A DNA stretch of 64,000 nucleotides from Rhodospirillum centenum SW (GCF_000016185.1 NC_011420.2:2438501-2502500); one strand, 5' to 3'; shown: positions 33,321-43,498, counted from the first letter of the stretch. Notes: a model not told the origin generated them from the sequence alone. Translations and numbers: made by a program.

Positions 33321-34943
33321 ATGGACGCACGGATCGAGGTGCCGGAGGGCGGCGTGCTGCCGGCAGACGGGGTGCAGCCGGGCGACGGTGGCGAGGAAGC
33401 GGCGGAGGTCTGCATCGTCGGCACCGGCTTCGCCGGCATGGGGGCGGCCATCCGGCTGAAGCAGGCCGGCATCGGGCCCGTCGTCCTGCTGGAAGCGGCG
33501 GGCGACGTGGGCGGCACCTGGCGGGACAACACCTATCCCGGCTGCGCCTGCGACATCCCCAGCCACCTCTATTCCTTCAGCTTCGCGCCCAAGGCCGACT
33601 GGACCCGGATGTACCCGCCGCAGGCGGAGATCCAGGACTACATGCGGGACGTGGCGCGGCGTTTCGGGCTGCTGCCGCACATCCGCTTCCACGCCGCGGT
33701 GACGGCGTGCGCCTATGACGCCGCGGCGGCCCTGTGGCGGGTGCGCTGCGCCGACGGGCGCCGTGTCGCGGCGCGGTTCCTGATCCTGGGCCTGGGCGGG
33801 CTGTCGCGGCCGGCCCTGCCGGACATCCCCGGCCGCGGGAGTTTCCAGGGCCGGGCCTTCCATTCGCAGCAGTGGGACCACGGCTACGACCTGACCGGCA
33901 AGCGGGTGGCGGTGATCGGCACCGGCGCCAGCGCCATCCAGTTCGTGCCGCGGATCGCCCCGCAGGTCGCGCGCCTGCACCTGTTCCAGCGCACCCCGCC
34001 CTGGATCATGCCGCGGCCGGACCGGCCCATCGGCCCCTGGGAGCGGGCGGTCTACCGCCATGTGCCGGGGGCGGCGTGGCTGCGCCGGGCGTCGATCTAC
34101 TGGTGGCAGGAATCGCTGGCTGTCGGCTTCACCCTCTATCCCGGCCTGCTGCGCCGGTCGGAACAGAAGGCAAAGGACCACATCGCGGCCCAGATCCCCG
34201 ATCCGGAGCTGCGCCGCAAGGTGACGCCCGACTTCCATATCGGCTGCAAGCGGGTGCTGATCTCCGACGACTACTACCCGGCCCTGACCCGCCCCACTGT
34301 GGAACTGGTCACCGACCCGGTCCGGGAGATCACCTCGACCGGCATCGTCACCGCCGACGGGGTGGAGCGCGCGGTGGACTGCATCGTCTACGGCACCGGA
34401 TTCCGCGCCACCGACTATCTGGCACCGCTGCGGGTGGTCGGGCCGGACGGGGTGGACCTGAACGAGCGCTGGCGCGACGGGGCGGAGGCGCATCTGGGCA
34501 CCACCGTGGCCGGCTATCCCAACCTGTTCCTGATGACCGGCCCCAACACCGGGCTGGGGCACAATTCCATCGTCTTCATGATCGAAGCGCAGCTCAATCT
34601 GGTCATGGACCTGCTGTGCCGGGTGCGCGACAGCGGCGCCCGCACGGTGGAGCCGCGGGCCGAGGTGCAGCGCCGCTTCAACGAGGCCGTGCAGGAACGG
34701 ATGCGCCGCACCGTCTGGATGTCCGGCTGCCGGAGCTGGTATCTGGATGCCCGGGGACGCAACACCACGTTGTGGCCGGGCTTCACGGTGGAGTACTGGC
34801 GCCGCACCCGCCGGGCCGTGCCGGGCGACTATCTGCTGGACGCGCCCCACCCCGTTCCGGCCGTCGCCGCGGACACGACGGCCGTCGGCGGCCGCGCTGA
34901 CGACGCGGGACGGGCGGACAGGTCGGAATCGCTTATTTATTAG
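33321..34943 (+). CDS. Flavin monooxygenase of the Baeyer-Villiger type
   Basis: 540 residues from the ATG at 33321, with GGAGGAGGA upstream. The FAD Rossmann motif GTGFAGMGAA is near residue 36 and the NADPH motif GTGASA near 200. Between them lies FQGRAFHSQQWDHG, the FxGxxxHxxxW fingerprint of Baeyer-Villiger monooxygenases. GGTWRDNTYPGCACDIPSHL (about 64-83) and GPNTGLGHNSIVFMIE are also typical. Such enzymes insert oxygen next to ketones; the substrate is unknown. The C-terminal 25 residues are low-complexity. There is no operon partner. Confidence 0.88.
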   Translation: MDARIEVPEGGVLPADGVQPGDGGEEAAEVCIVGTGFAGMGAAIRLKQAGIGPVVLLEAAGDVGGTWRDNTYPGCACDIPSHLYSFSFAPKADWTRMYPPQAEIQDYMRDVARRFGLLPHIRFHAAVTACAYDAAAALWRVRCADGRRVAARFLILGLGGLSRPALPDIPGRGSFQGRAFHSQQWDHGYDLTGKRVAVIGTGASAIQFVPRIAPQVARLHLFQRTPPWIMPRPDRPIGPWERAVYRHVPGAAWLRRASIYWWQESLAVGFTLYPGLLRRSEQKAKDHIAAQIPDPELRRKVTPDFHIGCKRVLISDDYYPALTRPTVELVTDPVREITSTGIVTADGVERAVDCIVYGTGFRATDYLAPLRVVGPDGVDLNERWRDGAEAHLGTTVAGYPNLFLMTGPNTGLGHNSIVFMIEAQLNLVMDLLCRVRDSGARTVEPRAEVQRRFNEAVQERMRRTVWMSGCRSWYLDARGRNTTLWPGFTVEYWRRTRRAVPGDYLLDAPHPVPAVAADTTAVGGRADDAGRADRSESLIY

Positions 34944-35126
34944 ATTTTTCTTAAATGCAAGAAAGGGATTGCGGCGATGCCCCTGTTCCGGCCGCGCCCC
35001 GGTCCATTGGTATAGGACATAGTAATCTATGCGGAAGAGAGGCGCTCGGGCGAATACTTGTCCTGGTCCTGGGTGGGCCGCATTGGCTAAAGTGCGTCGC
35101 TTTCCCGTTGCCACAGGCATTCATCC

Positions 35127-35615
35127 GTGCCCACCGATCACCTTGACAGTTCCGCCATGTCGCCCGAGGCGACGCGATTCGCGCAGGCCTGCCTCGCCCT
35201 GAGGAACGAGGGGCTGCTGCGCAAGGCCGCCTTCCGGGCGGAGAACCTGCCGGTGGACCTGCTGCCCAACGTGGCCATCCTGGACTGGGCCCCTCCGGAA
35301 AACCTTCGGGTGCGGCTGGCGGGCACCGCCCTCTGCACCAGCTACGGGCGCGACATCACCGGGCTGGACGTGCTGGACCTGCCCAGCGGCCTGCCGCCGG
35401 AGCACAACCGCGACGCCCTGATGCAGGCGCTGCGCACGCCGGACCTGACGGCGCATCTGGTCAGCTTCCAGCATGGCGGGATGACCGTGGCCTATGAGCG
35501 GCTGGCGCACCCGCTGGTGGATACCGAGGGCACGGCCCGCTGGCTGGCGGTCTGGGTCAAGCTGCGGCCGGGACTGACCCGAACCGTCTTCATGGGGCTG
35601 GTCGGCGAGGACTGA
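35127..35615 (+). CDS. PAS_5-type PAS-domain protein
   Basis: 162 residues starting at GTG 35127; an ATG at 35157 is an alternative. It matches the small alphaproteobacterial PAS family PF07310 in layout: NEGLLRKAAFRAENLPVDLL, VAILDWAPPENLRVRLAGTA, YGRDITGLDVLDL, then FQHGGMTVAYERLAHPLVDT. These single-domain proteins lack an output domain. The AT-rich stretch at 34925-35030 upstream (with TATTTATTAGATTTTTC and TATAGGACATAGTAATCT) probably holds the promoter. It converges with the response regulator/kinase pair, which suggests a shared signalling role. Confidence 0.75.
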   Translation: MPTDHLDSSAMSPEATRFAQACLALRNEGLLRKAAFRAENLPVDLLPNVAILDWAPPENLRVRLAGTALCTSYGRDITGLDVLDLPSGLPPEHNRDALMQALRTPDLTAHLVSFQHGGMTVAYERLAHPLVDTEGTARWLAVWVKLRPGLTRTVFMGLVGED

Positions 35616-35645
35616 CCCGGCCGGACCGGACCCGGCGCAACAGGC

Positions 35646-36029
35646 TCAGCAGGCACAGAAGGCCTGCACCATCTCCGCCAGCAGCCGCCGCGGATTGACC
35701 GGCTTGGACACCCGGCGGGCGTGGCGCAGCACGGGATCGGCCGTCGCCATCGTCTCGTAGCCGGTGACCAGCAGGAAGGGAATGTTGCCGTCGCACAGGC
35801 GCTGCGCCACGGGCGTTGAAAGCTGGCCGTTCAGATTGCCGTCCAGGATCGCCGCATCCGGCACATGGTCGTCCAGCAGCAGCAGCGCCCGCTCCACCGA
35901 CGGCGCCGGGCCGATCGGCACACAGCCGAGGCCGGTCAGCATGTCCTCATAGGCGAGGGCGATCAGCATCTCGTCCTCGACGACGAGGATGCGTTTGTTG
36001 CGCAGGCAGGTCGGGTCGGCGGCGGTCAA
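35646..36029 (-). CDS. Single-domain response regulator
   Basis: 127 residues forming one receiver domain. The acidic pair is in ILVVEDEMLIALAY, the phospho-acceptor Asp in AAILDGNLNG near residue 65, the Thr in FLLVTGYE near 89 and the Lys in VSKPVNPRRL near 110. There is no output domain. The start overlaps the stop of the HWE kinase by 4 bases, so the two are coupled and the kinase is the likely phosphate donor. Confidence 0.9.
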   Translation of the reverse strand: MTAADPTCLRNKRILVVEDEMLIALAYEDMLTGLGCVPIGPAPSVERALLLLDDHVPDAAILDGNLNGQLSTPVAQRLCDGNIPFLLVTGYETMATADPVLRHARRVSKPVNPRRLLAEMVQAFCAC

Positions 36030-37891
36030 GGCATCACGCTCGGTCTATGATCCTCTCCCGGCCCAACCGGGGCGGGGAAGCGTAGTTCCCAGCACAGCCC
36101 GTCCTCCTCCGGGTACAGCTCGGCGCGGCCGCCCAGTTCCAGGTCGGCGGCCCGGCGGATCAGGCGGGTGCCGAAGCCTTCCGCCCGGTCGCGCGGGGGC
36201 CGCCGCCCGCCCCGCTCCCGCCAGGTCAGCCGGATGCCGCCGTCCGCCGGCTCCCGCCGCCAGGCCAGGTGCAGACGCCCCGCAGGCGCCGACAGGGCAC
36301 CGTGGCGGGCGGCGTTGCTGGCCAGTTCATAGAGCACCAGCCCCATGGCCACGGCCTGCTTCGGCGGCAGGGTGACGGCCGGCCCCTCGATGCTGACGCG
36401 CCCCTCGTGCGGGGCCAGTTCCTCCTCCGCCAGCGCGCGCAGGTCCACCCCGTTCCAGTGCGCCCGCAGCACCAGCCCGTGGGCACGGGCCAGCGCCTCC
36501 AGACGGCCGTGGAAGGCGTCACCGAACTCCGCCAGGGTCGTGGCGCGGTGCAGGGTCTGGGCGGCCAGCACCTGCACCACGGCAAGCGTGTTCTTGACCC
36601 GATGGCTCAGCTCCGAGGCCAGCAGGCGCTGGCTCTCCTCCGCCCGCAGCCGCTCGGCCACGTCCTCGAAGGTGCTGACGGCCAGGACGACGCGGCCCTG
36701 GGCATCGCGGATGGGGGCGGCGCTGACCTCGAAATGGGTCAGGCGGCCGTCGCCGCGGCGGTAGGGCATCGGCTCGCGCTCCACCCGCTCGCCGTCGCGC
36801 GCGGCGCGGGCGATGGGATAGCGCTCCGGCGGCCGGGGCGATCCGTCCGCCTCCAGCGCGCCGTAGCGGGCATAGCCACCGATGTCGGCCGACGACAGCA
36901 GGGGATGGCCCAGCAGCGCCACGGCACGGGCGTTGTGGAACAGAAGCTCGCCTGACGGCGCCGCCGCGACTGCGACGCCCACGGGCATCTGCTCGATGAT
37001 GGCGCGCAGCCGGGCCTCGCTGTCCCGCAGATCCTGCTCGGCCTGTTTGCGCGCGGTGATCTCCAGATGGGTGCCGGTGGCGATCAGGGGGCGGCCGTCC
37101 GCGGCACGCTCGACCACGCTGCCGGTATCCAGCACCCAGATCCAGTGCCCGTCCCGGTGACGCAGCCGGTGCTCGCAGACATAGAGGGGCGTGCGGCCCT
37201 CCAGATGGTCGGTCAGCACGGCGGAGATGCGGGTGCGTTCCTCCGGATGGGTCAGCGTCTCCCAGGCGCGGACATGCGGCTCGATCTCCTCCCGCGCATA
37301 GCCGAGCATCCCGATCCAGCGGTCGTCGAACGCGACCGCCCCGGTCTCGACATTCCAGTGCCAGGACCCCAGGCCGGCGCCACGCAGCACGACCTCCAGC
37401 CGGTCCCGCGCCCGGCGCAGGTCGGCGGCGATGGCCTCACGCTCGGTCAGGCCGTCGCGGGCGCGCCACTGCCGGCGGCGGGAGCGTCGGGCGAAGGCGA
37501 CGGCGGCGCACAGATCGGCGTCGCGCACCGGCCGTTCCAGCCGCAGCGCGGCGGCGACGGCCGCGGGCGGGGCGGGCGGACCGCCCGGGCCGGCCAGCAG
37601 CACGACGGGAAACTCCGACCAGACCGGCTGGCCGGCGGTCCAGGCGGCCAGCCGCGCCAGTGCCGGTCCGGCCAGCGCCTCCTGCGCCAGCACCGCCGCT
37701 TCGGCCGTGTCGATCCGGTCCAGCACATCGGCAAGATCGGCGCAGACCGCCACGGGACCCTGACCCGCCCGCTCCAGCAGGGCGGCGACGGTGCGGGTCT
37801 CGGTCCGGTCGGCGGCGAGGAGCAGCACGGGCGCCGGCCGCTCCCGGGACGTCTGGCCTGCCGCAGAACCGGGCCGCTTGCGTCCTGCCAT
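36026..37891 (-). CDS. HWE-family sensor histidine kinase with two PAS domains
   Basis: 621 residues from the ATG at 37891. Residues about 20-135 look like a degenerate receiver (VLLLAADRTETRTVAALLER; no phospho-Asp, LERP instead of KP). PAS 1 follows at about 165-290 (GSWHWNVETGAVAFDDRWIG, then THLEITARKQAEQDLRDSEA), and PAS 2 at about 295-415. The kinase part has the H box ELSHRVKNTLAVVQ and the N box YELASNAARHGAL. The WxE motif in TWRERGG marks the HWE family. There are no membrane segments, so the signal is cytoplasmic. It is coupled to the receiver gene through an ATGA overlap. Confidence 0.9.
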   Translation of the reverse strand: MAGRKRPGSAAGQTSRERPAPVLLLAADRTETRTVAALLERAGQGPVAVCADLADVLDRIDTAEAAVLAQEALAGPALARLAAWTAGQPVWSEFPVVLLAGPGGPPAPPAAVAAALRLERPVRDADLCAAVAFARRSRRRQWRARDGLTEREAIAADLRRARDRLEVVLRGAGLGSWHWNVETGAVAFDDRWIGMLGYAREEIEPHVRAWETLTHPEERTRISAVLTDHLEGRTPLYVCEHRLRHRDGHWIWVLDTGSVVERAADGRPLIATGTHLEITARKQAEQDLRDSEARLRAIIEQMPVGVAVAAAPSGELLFHNARAVALLGHPLLSSADIGGYARYGALEADGSPRPPERYPIARAARDGERVEREPMPYRRGDGRLTHFEVSAAPIRDAQGRVVLAVSTFEDVAERLRAEESQRLLASELSHRVKNTLAVVQVLAAQTLHRATTLAEFGDAFHGRLEALARAHGLVLRAHWNGVDLRALAEEELAPHEGRVSIEGPAVTLPPKQAVAMGLVLYELASNAARHGALSAPAGRLHLAWRREPADGGIRLTWRERGGRRPPRDRAEGFGTRLIRRAADLELGGRAELYPEEDGLCWELRFPAPVGPGEDHRPSVMP

Positions 37892-38040
37892 GATGCCCTG
37901 TCGTTGTCCCACCGGCCGGAGGCCGGTCGCGGGACCCTGCCCATAACATGCCCCTGTAGGCAGGTGCGACAGAATTGCCCCGGCACCGGCCACCGCAATG
38001 GGGGTATCGGGCCATCGGGCGGACAGAGGCGGCGCCGGTC

Positions 38041-39579
38041 CTACCAGCTCAGCAGGGCGCGCAGCCGGGGGGTCTTCTTCATCTGGTGCCCGGCCATGCG
38101 GCCCAGCAGCCGGTCGAGCGCGGCGACCGCCTCGGCCACATGCTCGCCCTTGTTCAGCATGACGCATTCGGCGCGCGAGGCCATGGCGGCGTCGGTCATC
38201 TCCCCGCGCGTCGGCAGGCCCTTCTTCACCAGCGTCTCCAGCACCTGGGTCGCCCAGATGACGGGGACATGCGCCGCCTCGGCCAGCCAGAGGATCTCCT
38301 CCTGCATCTCGGCGGTGCGCTCGAAGCCCAGCTCCACGGCCAGATCGCCGCGGGCGATCATGATGCCGAAGGGCTGCCGGCCGGCCGCGGCGACGATGAT
38401 GCCGGGCAGGTTGCGCACCGCCCGCGGCGTCTCGATCTTCGCCACCAGCCCCAGGCGCCGCCAGTCGTCCGGACGGCGGCGGCGCAGCTCCTCCTGCAAG
38501 GCGTGGACGTCCTCGGCCGACTGCACGAAGCTGTAGCCGATCAGGTCGGCGTGCGCGGCCACGAAGTCCAGGTCCGCGCGGTCGTCGTCGGTCAGGGCGG
38601 CCAGCCCCAGTTCCGTGTCCGGGAAGTTCAGCCCCTTCTCCGGCTTCAGCCGGTGCCCGTCGGGCGGCGCGTGCTCGACCCGGAGCAGCAGCCCGTCCGG
38701 CCCGGCGGCGGTGACGACGGCGCCCACCCGCCCGTCGTCGATGAAGACCCGGTGGCCGGGCCGGGCACAGGCCAGCACGGCCGGGATGGTGCAGGTCGCC
38801 TGATGCAGGGGCGCGTCGCGCCGCGGGAAGCGGGCGGCGGCGGTCAGCAGCAGCGGGTCGCCGATGCCGATGCGGCGGTCGCCGGCCGGGGTCAGGACGC
38901 TGCCGGTGCGCACCTTCGGCCCGGCCAGATCCATCAGCACCCGCACGCGCCGGCCGGTGGCGGCCTCGGCCCCGCGCAGGTTGGCGATCATGCGGCCCCA
39001 GGCATCGGGACCGTCATGGGCGCAGTTGATCCGAACGGCATCCGTCCCCGCCTGCACCAGCCGGCGCATCAGGGCGGGGTCGGTCGCCGCTTCGGGCGGC
39101 AGGGTGACCAGGATGCGGACCTGCCGGGGACCATCGGGCCGTGGCCCGAACAGCTCGACCGCGTTGCGCGCCAGCAGGCGCTCGCCGCGGAAATAGCGGC
39201 GCGGTCCGGGAAAGTCGCCTGGCCGCGGCGCCCCCGCGATGGCGGCCAGCGCCGCCGCCACGGCGTCCAGGTTGGCGCGCACGCGCCCCTCGCAGCGGCC
39301 CAGGCTGGACAGGCCCCAGGGCATCAGCGCCGTCTGCAACGGCCGCAGGTCATGCCGGCGCAGCGCCAGATAGTCGGCGAAGTTGGCGGCGGACAGGCGG
39401 AAGGCCCGGCGCTCCACCCGGTCGCCCCACCCGGCCAGGACCGCCGCCGCTTCCGCCGCGACGCAGTCACGCAGGCCGGAGACCAGCCCCAGCAGGGCAG
39501 CGGGCGATGCTGCGGCAGCGTGCGAGAAATCCGGCGGATGGCAGCCCGCCTCCGGCGGGACGGGAACGGTATCCGGCAT
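38041..39579 (-). CDS. Pyruvate kinase-like barrel protein
   Basis: 512 residues. The N-terminal 160 are a family-specific helical part. The catalytic barrel runs from about 170: ILVTLPPEAATDPALMRRLV, DAVRINCAHDG, VLMDLAGPKVRTG and GLVAKIETPRAVRNL, then FGIMIARGDLAVELG and PVIWATQVLETLVKKGLPTR with EMTDAAMASRAECVMLNKG. It lacks the usual regulatory C-terminal domain of pyruvate kinase. It corresponds to the bacterial pyruvate kinase-like group, where activity is not well proven. It stands alone. Confidence 0.82.
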   Translation of the reverse strand: MPDTVPVPPEAGCHPPDFSHAAAASPAALLGLVSGLRDCVAAEAAAVLAGWGDRVERRAFRLSAANFADYLALRRHDLRPLQTALMPWGLSSLGRCEGRVRANLDAVAAALAAIAGAPRPGDFPGPRRYFRGERLLARNAVELFGPRPDGPRQVRILVTLPPEAATDPALMRRLVQAGTDAVRINCAHDGPDAWGRMIANLRGAEAATGRRVRVLMDLAGPKVRTGSVLTPAGDRRIGIGDPLLLTAAARFPRRDAPLHQATCTIPAVLACARPGHRVFIDDGRVGAVVTAAGPDGLLLRVEHAPPDGHRLKPEKGLNFPDTELGLAALTDDDRADLDFVAAHADLIGYSFVQSAEDVHALQEELRRRRPDDWRRLGLVAKIETPRAVRNLPGIIVAAAGRQPFGIMIARGDLAVELGFERTAEMQEEILWLAEAAHVPVIWATQVLETLVKKGLPTRGEMTDAAMASRAECVMLNKGEHVAEAVAALDRLLGRMAGHQMKKTPRLRALLSW

Positions 39580-39699
39580 GGGGGGCCCGCTTCTGCATCG
39601 GTTCCCCCGTTCTAACAGCCCCTCATGACAGTCAGGTGACAGTCCGGCCCGGTGACAGCCCCGCGTGCCCCGTCGTCCTGCCCCCTCCGTCCGGGTGGG

Positions 39700-40272
39700 T
39701 CAGTCCGCGCCGCCCGCGGTCGGGGTGCAGCGCGGCAGGTCGGGCGGTGCGGGCTGCCAGGTCTGGCTGCGACCGAACCAGGGGATGCCGACATAGCCGC
39801 GCACCCGCAGCCGCTCCGGCCCCTCGACATGGACACGGGCGCGGTAGGTCTCGCCGCTGCTGGGATCATAGACGCGGCCGCCGGTCCAGTCGTCCGCCCC
39901 GTCCCGCTCCAGGCCCCAGATCACAGTCAGGCCGCAGAGGTCGCGGTCGCGCAGCGCCGGGTCGGGATTGCGCCGGTCCTTCGCCACGCCGTCGGGATAC
40001 TGGTCGGGCCGGCCCCAGACCAGCCGGCCGCAGAGCGACGGTCCGCAGGCGAAGAACTCCACCGCCGCCTTGCCGTTCTGCATCATCCAGACACCCCGCG
40101 GCACCGCCGCCCCGTCCGCAGGGGCCGCCGCGGCCGGCAGCGGCGCGAGAAGGACGACGCCCGCCAGCAGGGCGGCCGGAGCGAGGGCGGGGGCGACCCG
40201 CGCGGGCCGCCATTGCCTAGCCGGGCCGCAGCCCCTATGTTGCAGCGGCTTTCGGAGGCAGTCCCGTTCCAT
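39700..40272 (-). CDS. Exported DUF2147-domain protein
   Basis: 190 residues from the ATG at 40272. A long basic n-region is followed by a hydrophobic core ([20 protein letters not shown]) and a cut near residue 50. The DUF2147 domain follows: [55 protein letters not shown] and [18 protein letters not shown]. The family is periplasmic and of unknown role. Its ATG and the lepA ATG on the other strand share the tetramer CATG, which leaves no space between the two genes. The upstream frame continues to 40308 within lepA. Confidence 0.78.
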   Translation of the reverse strand: MERDCLRKPLQHRGCGPARQWRPARVAPALAPAALLAGVVLLAPLPAAAAPADGAAVPRGVWMMQNGKAAVEFFACGPSLCGRLVWGRPDQYPDGVAKDRRNPDPALRDRDLCGLTVIWGLERDGADDWTGGRVYDPSSGETYRARVHVEGPERLRVRGYVGIPWFGRSQTWQPAPPDLPRCTPTAGGAD

Positions 40273-42073
40273 GACCGATCTTTCCCGCATCCGCAATTTC
40301 TCCATCATCGCGCATATCGATCACGGCAAGTCCACGCTGGCGGACAGGCTGATCGAATTCTGCGGCGCCATCGAGGCGCGGGAGATGAAGGCCCAGCTCC
40401 TCGATAACATGGACATCGAGCGGGAGCGCGGCATCACGATCAAGGCGCAGACCGTCCGCCTGAACTACAAGGCCAAGGACGGCGAGATCTATCAGCTCAA
40501 CCTGATGGACACGCCGGGCCATGTGGACTTCGCCTACGAGGTTTCGCGCTCGCTCGCCGCCTGCGAGGGGTCCATCCTGGTGGTGGACGCCAGCCAGGGC
40601 GTGGAAGCGCAGACGCTCGCCAACGTCTATCAGGCGATCGACGCCAACCACGAGATCGTCCCCGTCCTGAACAAGATCGACCTGCCGGCGGCCGACGTTC
40701 CGCGGGTGAAGCAGCAGATCGAGGACGTGATCGGGCTGGACGCCTCGGACGCGGTGGAGGTCTCGGCCAAGTCCGGCATCAACATCGACGGCGTGCTGGA
40801 GGCGATCGTCACCCGCCTGCCGCCGCCCAAGGGCGATGCGGCGGCGCCGTTGCAGGCGCTGATCGTGGACAGCTGGTACGACGCCTATCTGGGCGTCGTC
40901 GTGCTGGTGCGCGTCGTCAACGGCGAGCTGCGCACCGGGCAGAAGGTGCGCTTCATGGCCACCGGCGCCACCCGCGAGCTGGACCGCGTCGGCATCTTCG
41001 GACCGAAGAAGATGCTGGTGGACAGGCTGGGGCCCGGCGAGATGGGCTTCGTCACCGCCGCCATCAAGGACATCCGCGACACCAAGGTGGGCGACACCAT
41101 CACCGAGGAGAAGCGTCTGGCGCCGACGCCGCTGCCGGGCTTCAAGCCCTCCATCCCGGTGGTGTTCTGCGGCCTGTTCCCGACCGATGCCGCCGATTTC
41201 GAGGATCTGCGCGAAAGCCTGGGCAAGCTGGCGCTGAACGACGCCAGCTTCCAGTTCGAGATGGAAAGCTCGGCCGCGCTGGGCTTCGGCTTCCGCTGCG
41301 GCTTCCTGGGCCTGCTGCACCTGGAGATCATCCAGGAACGGCTGGAGCGCGAGTTCAACCTCGACCTCATCACCACCGCACCGTCCGTCGTGTACCGCAT
41401 GCACATGAACGACGGCACGATGAAGGAGATGCACAACCCGGCCGACATGCCCGACCCGGTGAAGATCGACCGGATCGAGGAGCCGTGGATCAAGGCCAAC
41501 ATCATGCTGCCGGACGAGTATCTGGGCGGCGTGCTGCAGCTCTGCACCGAACGGCGCGGCATCCAGAAGGACCTGACCTATGTCGGCGGCCGCGCCATGC
41601 TGGTCTACGAGCTGCCGCTGAACGAGGTGGTGTTCGACTTCTACGACCGGCTGAAGTCCATCTCCCGCGGCTATGCCAGCTTCGACTACGTGCTGGAAGG
41701 CTACCGCGAGGGCGACCTGGTGAAGATGTCGATCCTGGTCAACAACGAGCCGGTGGACGCGCTGGCCATGATCGTCCACCGCACCCAGGCCGAATACCGC
41801 GGCCGCCAGCTCTGCGAGCGGCTGAAGGACCTGATCCCGCGCCACCTGTTCAAGATCCCGATCCAGGCGGCCATCGGCGGCCGCGTGATCGCGCGCGAGA
41901 CCATCGCCGCGCTGCGCAAGGACGTACTGGCCAAGTGCTACGGCGGCGACATCAGCCGCAAGCGCAAGCTGCTGGACAAGCAGAAGGAAGGCAAGAAGCG
42001 CATGCGCCAGTTCGGGGAGGTGGAAATCCCCCAGAGCGCCTTCATCGCGGCGCTGCGGATGGGACAGGAGTAG
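40271..42073 (+). CDS. lepA: Elongation factor 4 (LepA)
   Basis: 600 residues, the full family length. GTPase motifs are [14 protein letters not shown] (G1), RGITIKAQ (G2), MDTPGHVDF (G3), NKIDLP (G4) and SAKSG (G5). The EF-G-like domains follow, and the LepA-specific C-terminus ends [16 protein letters not shown]. It acts on stalled ribosomes and in 30S assembly. GGAGG lies 12 bases before the ATG, a rather long distance. A TATGTT at about 40236 may be a promoter -10 box inside the DUF2147 gene. Eight foldback repeats follow directly downstream. Confidence 0.97.
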   Translation: MTDLSRIRNFSIIAHIDHGKSTLADRLIEFCGAIEAREMKAQLLDNMDIERERGITIKAQTVRLNYKAKDGEIYQLNLMDTPGHVDFAYEVSRSLAACEGSILVVDASQGVEAQTLANVYQAIDANHEIVPVLNKIDLPAADVPRVKQQIEDVIGLDASDAVEVSAKSGINIDGVLEAIVTRLPPPKGDAAAPLQALIVDSWYDAYLGVVVLVRVVNGELRTGQKVRFMATGATRELDRVGIFGPKKMLVDRLGPGEMGFVTAAIKDIRDTKVGDTITEEKRLAPTPLPGFKPSIPVVFCGLFPTDAADFEDLRESLGKLALNDASFQFEMESSAALGFGFRCGFLGLLHLEIIQERLEREFNLDLITTAPSVVYRMHMNDGTMKEMHNPADMPDPVKIDRIEEPWIKANIMLPDEYLGGVLQLCTERRGIQKDLTYVGGRAMLVYELPLNEVVFDFYDRLKSISRGYASFDYVLEGYREGDLVKMSILVNNEPVDALAMIVHRTQAEYRGRQLCERLKDLIPRHLFKIPIQAAIGGRVIARETIAALRKDVLAKCYGGDISRKRKLLDKQKEGKKRMRQFGEVEIPQSAFIAALRMGQE

Positions 42074-42130
42074 GCGGCCGGCCCAGCCCGCCCTCTGACC
42101 GGCCCGCCGCTCCAGAGTCCCGTAGGGCCT

Positions 42131-43440
42131 GGAAACACGGATGGCACGGATGCCGGCTGCGCCGGCGCACGGATGGCACGGATAAGGGGATACCCCCTGT
42201 CCGTGTTCATCCGTGGAAATCCGTGTTCATCCGCGTTCCTGAAATACCGGCCGTGGGCGGTCCATCCTGGACAGCGATGCGCCGTAGTCCCCTGGGGCCT
42301 GGAAACACGGATGGCACGGATGCCGGCTGCGCCGGCGCACGGATATGCACGGATAAGCAGATATCCTCTATCCGCGTTCATCCGTGGAAATCCGTGTTCA
42401 TCCGCGTTCCTGAAATACCGGCCGTGGGCGATCCATCCTGGACAGCGATGCGCCGCGGTCCCCTGGGGCCTGGAAACACGGATGGCACGGATGCCGGCTG
42501 CGCCGGCGCACGGATATGCACGGATAAGGGGAGAACCCCTGTCCGTGTTCATCCGTGGAAATCCGTGTCCATCCGCGTTCCTGAAATACCGGCCGTGGGC
42601 GATCCATCCTGGACAGCGATGCGCCGCGGTCCCCTGGTGCCTGGAAACACGGATGGCACGGATGCCGGCTGCGCCGGCGCACGGATGGCGCGGATAAGGG
42701 GATACCCCCTGTCCGTGTTCATCCGTGGAAATCCGTGTTCATCCGCGTTCCTGAAATACCGGCCGTGGGCGGTCCATCCTGGACAGCGATGCGCCGCGGT
42801 CCCCTGGGGCCAGGAAACACGGATGGCGCGGATGCCGGCTGCGCCGGCGCACGGAGGGCGCGGATAAGGGGAGAACCCCTGTCCGTGTTCATCCGTGGAA
42901 ATCCGTGTTCATCCGCGTTCCTGAAATACCGGCCGTGGGCGGTCCATCCTGGACAGCGATGCGCCGTAGTCCCCTGGGGCCTGGAAACACGGATGGCACG
43001 GATGCCGGCTGCGCCGGCGCACGGATATGCACGGATAAGCAGATATCCTCTATCCGTGTTCATCCGTGGAAATCCGTGTTCATCCGCGCTCCTGAAATAC
43101 CGGCCGTGGGCGATCCATCCTGGACAGCGATGCGCCGCGGTCCCCTGGGGCCTGGAAACACGGATGGCACGGATGCCGGCTGCGCCGGCGCACGGATATG
43201 CACGGATAAGCAGATATCCTCTATCCGCGTTCATCCGTGGAAATCCGTGTTCATCCGCGTTCCTGAAATACCGGCCGTGGGCGATCCATCCTGGACAGCG
43301 ATGCGCCGCGGTCCCCTGGGGCCTGGAAACACGGATGGCACGGATGCCGGCTGCGCCGGCGCACGGATGGCACGGATAAGGGGATACCCCCTGTCCGTGT
43401 TCATCCGCGGAAATCCGTGTTCATCCGTGTCCAGAAAATG
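42131..43440. repeat. Array of eight 170-171 bp foldback repeats
   Basis: Units start with GGAAACACGG at 42131, 42301, 42472, 42643, 42813, 42983, 43154 and 43325; the last is incomplete at its end. Each holds CACGGATGGCACGGATGCC, the palindrome GCCGGCTGCGCCGGC, another CACGGAT pair, a short variable core, then ATCCGTGTTCATCCGTGG and AATCCGTGTTCATCCGCG. The left and right CACGGAT/ATCCGTG blocks can fold back on each other. Three core variants occur, in the order A B C A C B B A (GGGGATACCCCC, GCAGATATCCTC, GGGGAGAACCCC). The array fills the gap between the convergent lepA and SDR genes. Several frames stay open across it, but nothing suggests a protein. Confidence 0.95.
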
Positions 43441-43498
43441 CCGACCGTCGGCCGGCATCCCGGCCTGACTCCGGGGCCGGAGCGTCAGGCGGTGCGGA

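Noticed and set aside
32457-35120. 887-residue minus-strand frame as one gene
   Set aside because: Only the last 191 residues (from 33032) look like a protein with a ribosome site; the rest is antisense to the monooxygenase.
42131-43440. Long open frames across the repeat array (for example 41485-42867, 42735-43379, minus 41938-42552)
   Set aside because: They exist only because the repeat unit lacks stops in several frames. Translations of the two strands mirror each other and show no protein pattern.
42131-43440. CRISPR array
   Set aside because: Units are 170 bp and similar over their whole length, with no unique spacers and no cas genes.
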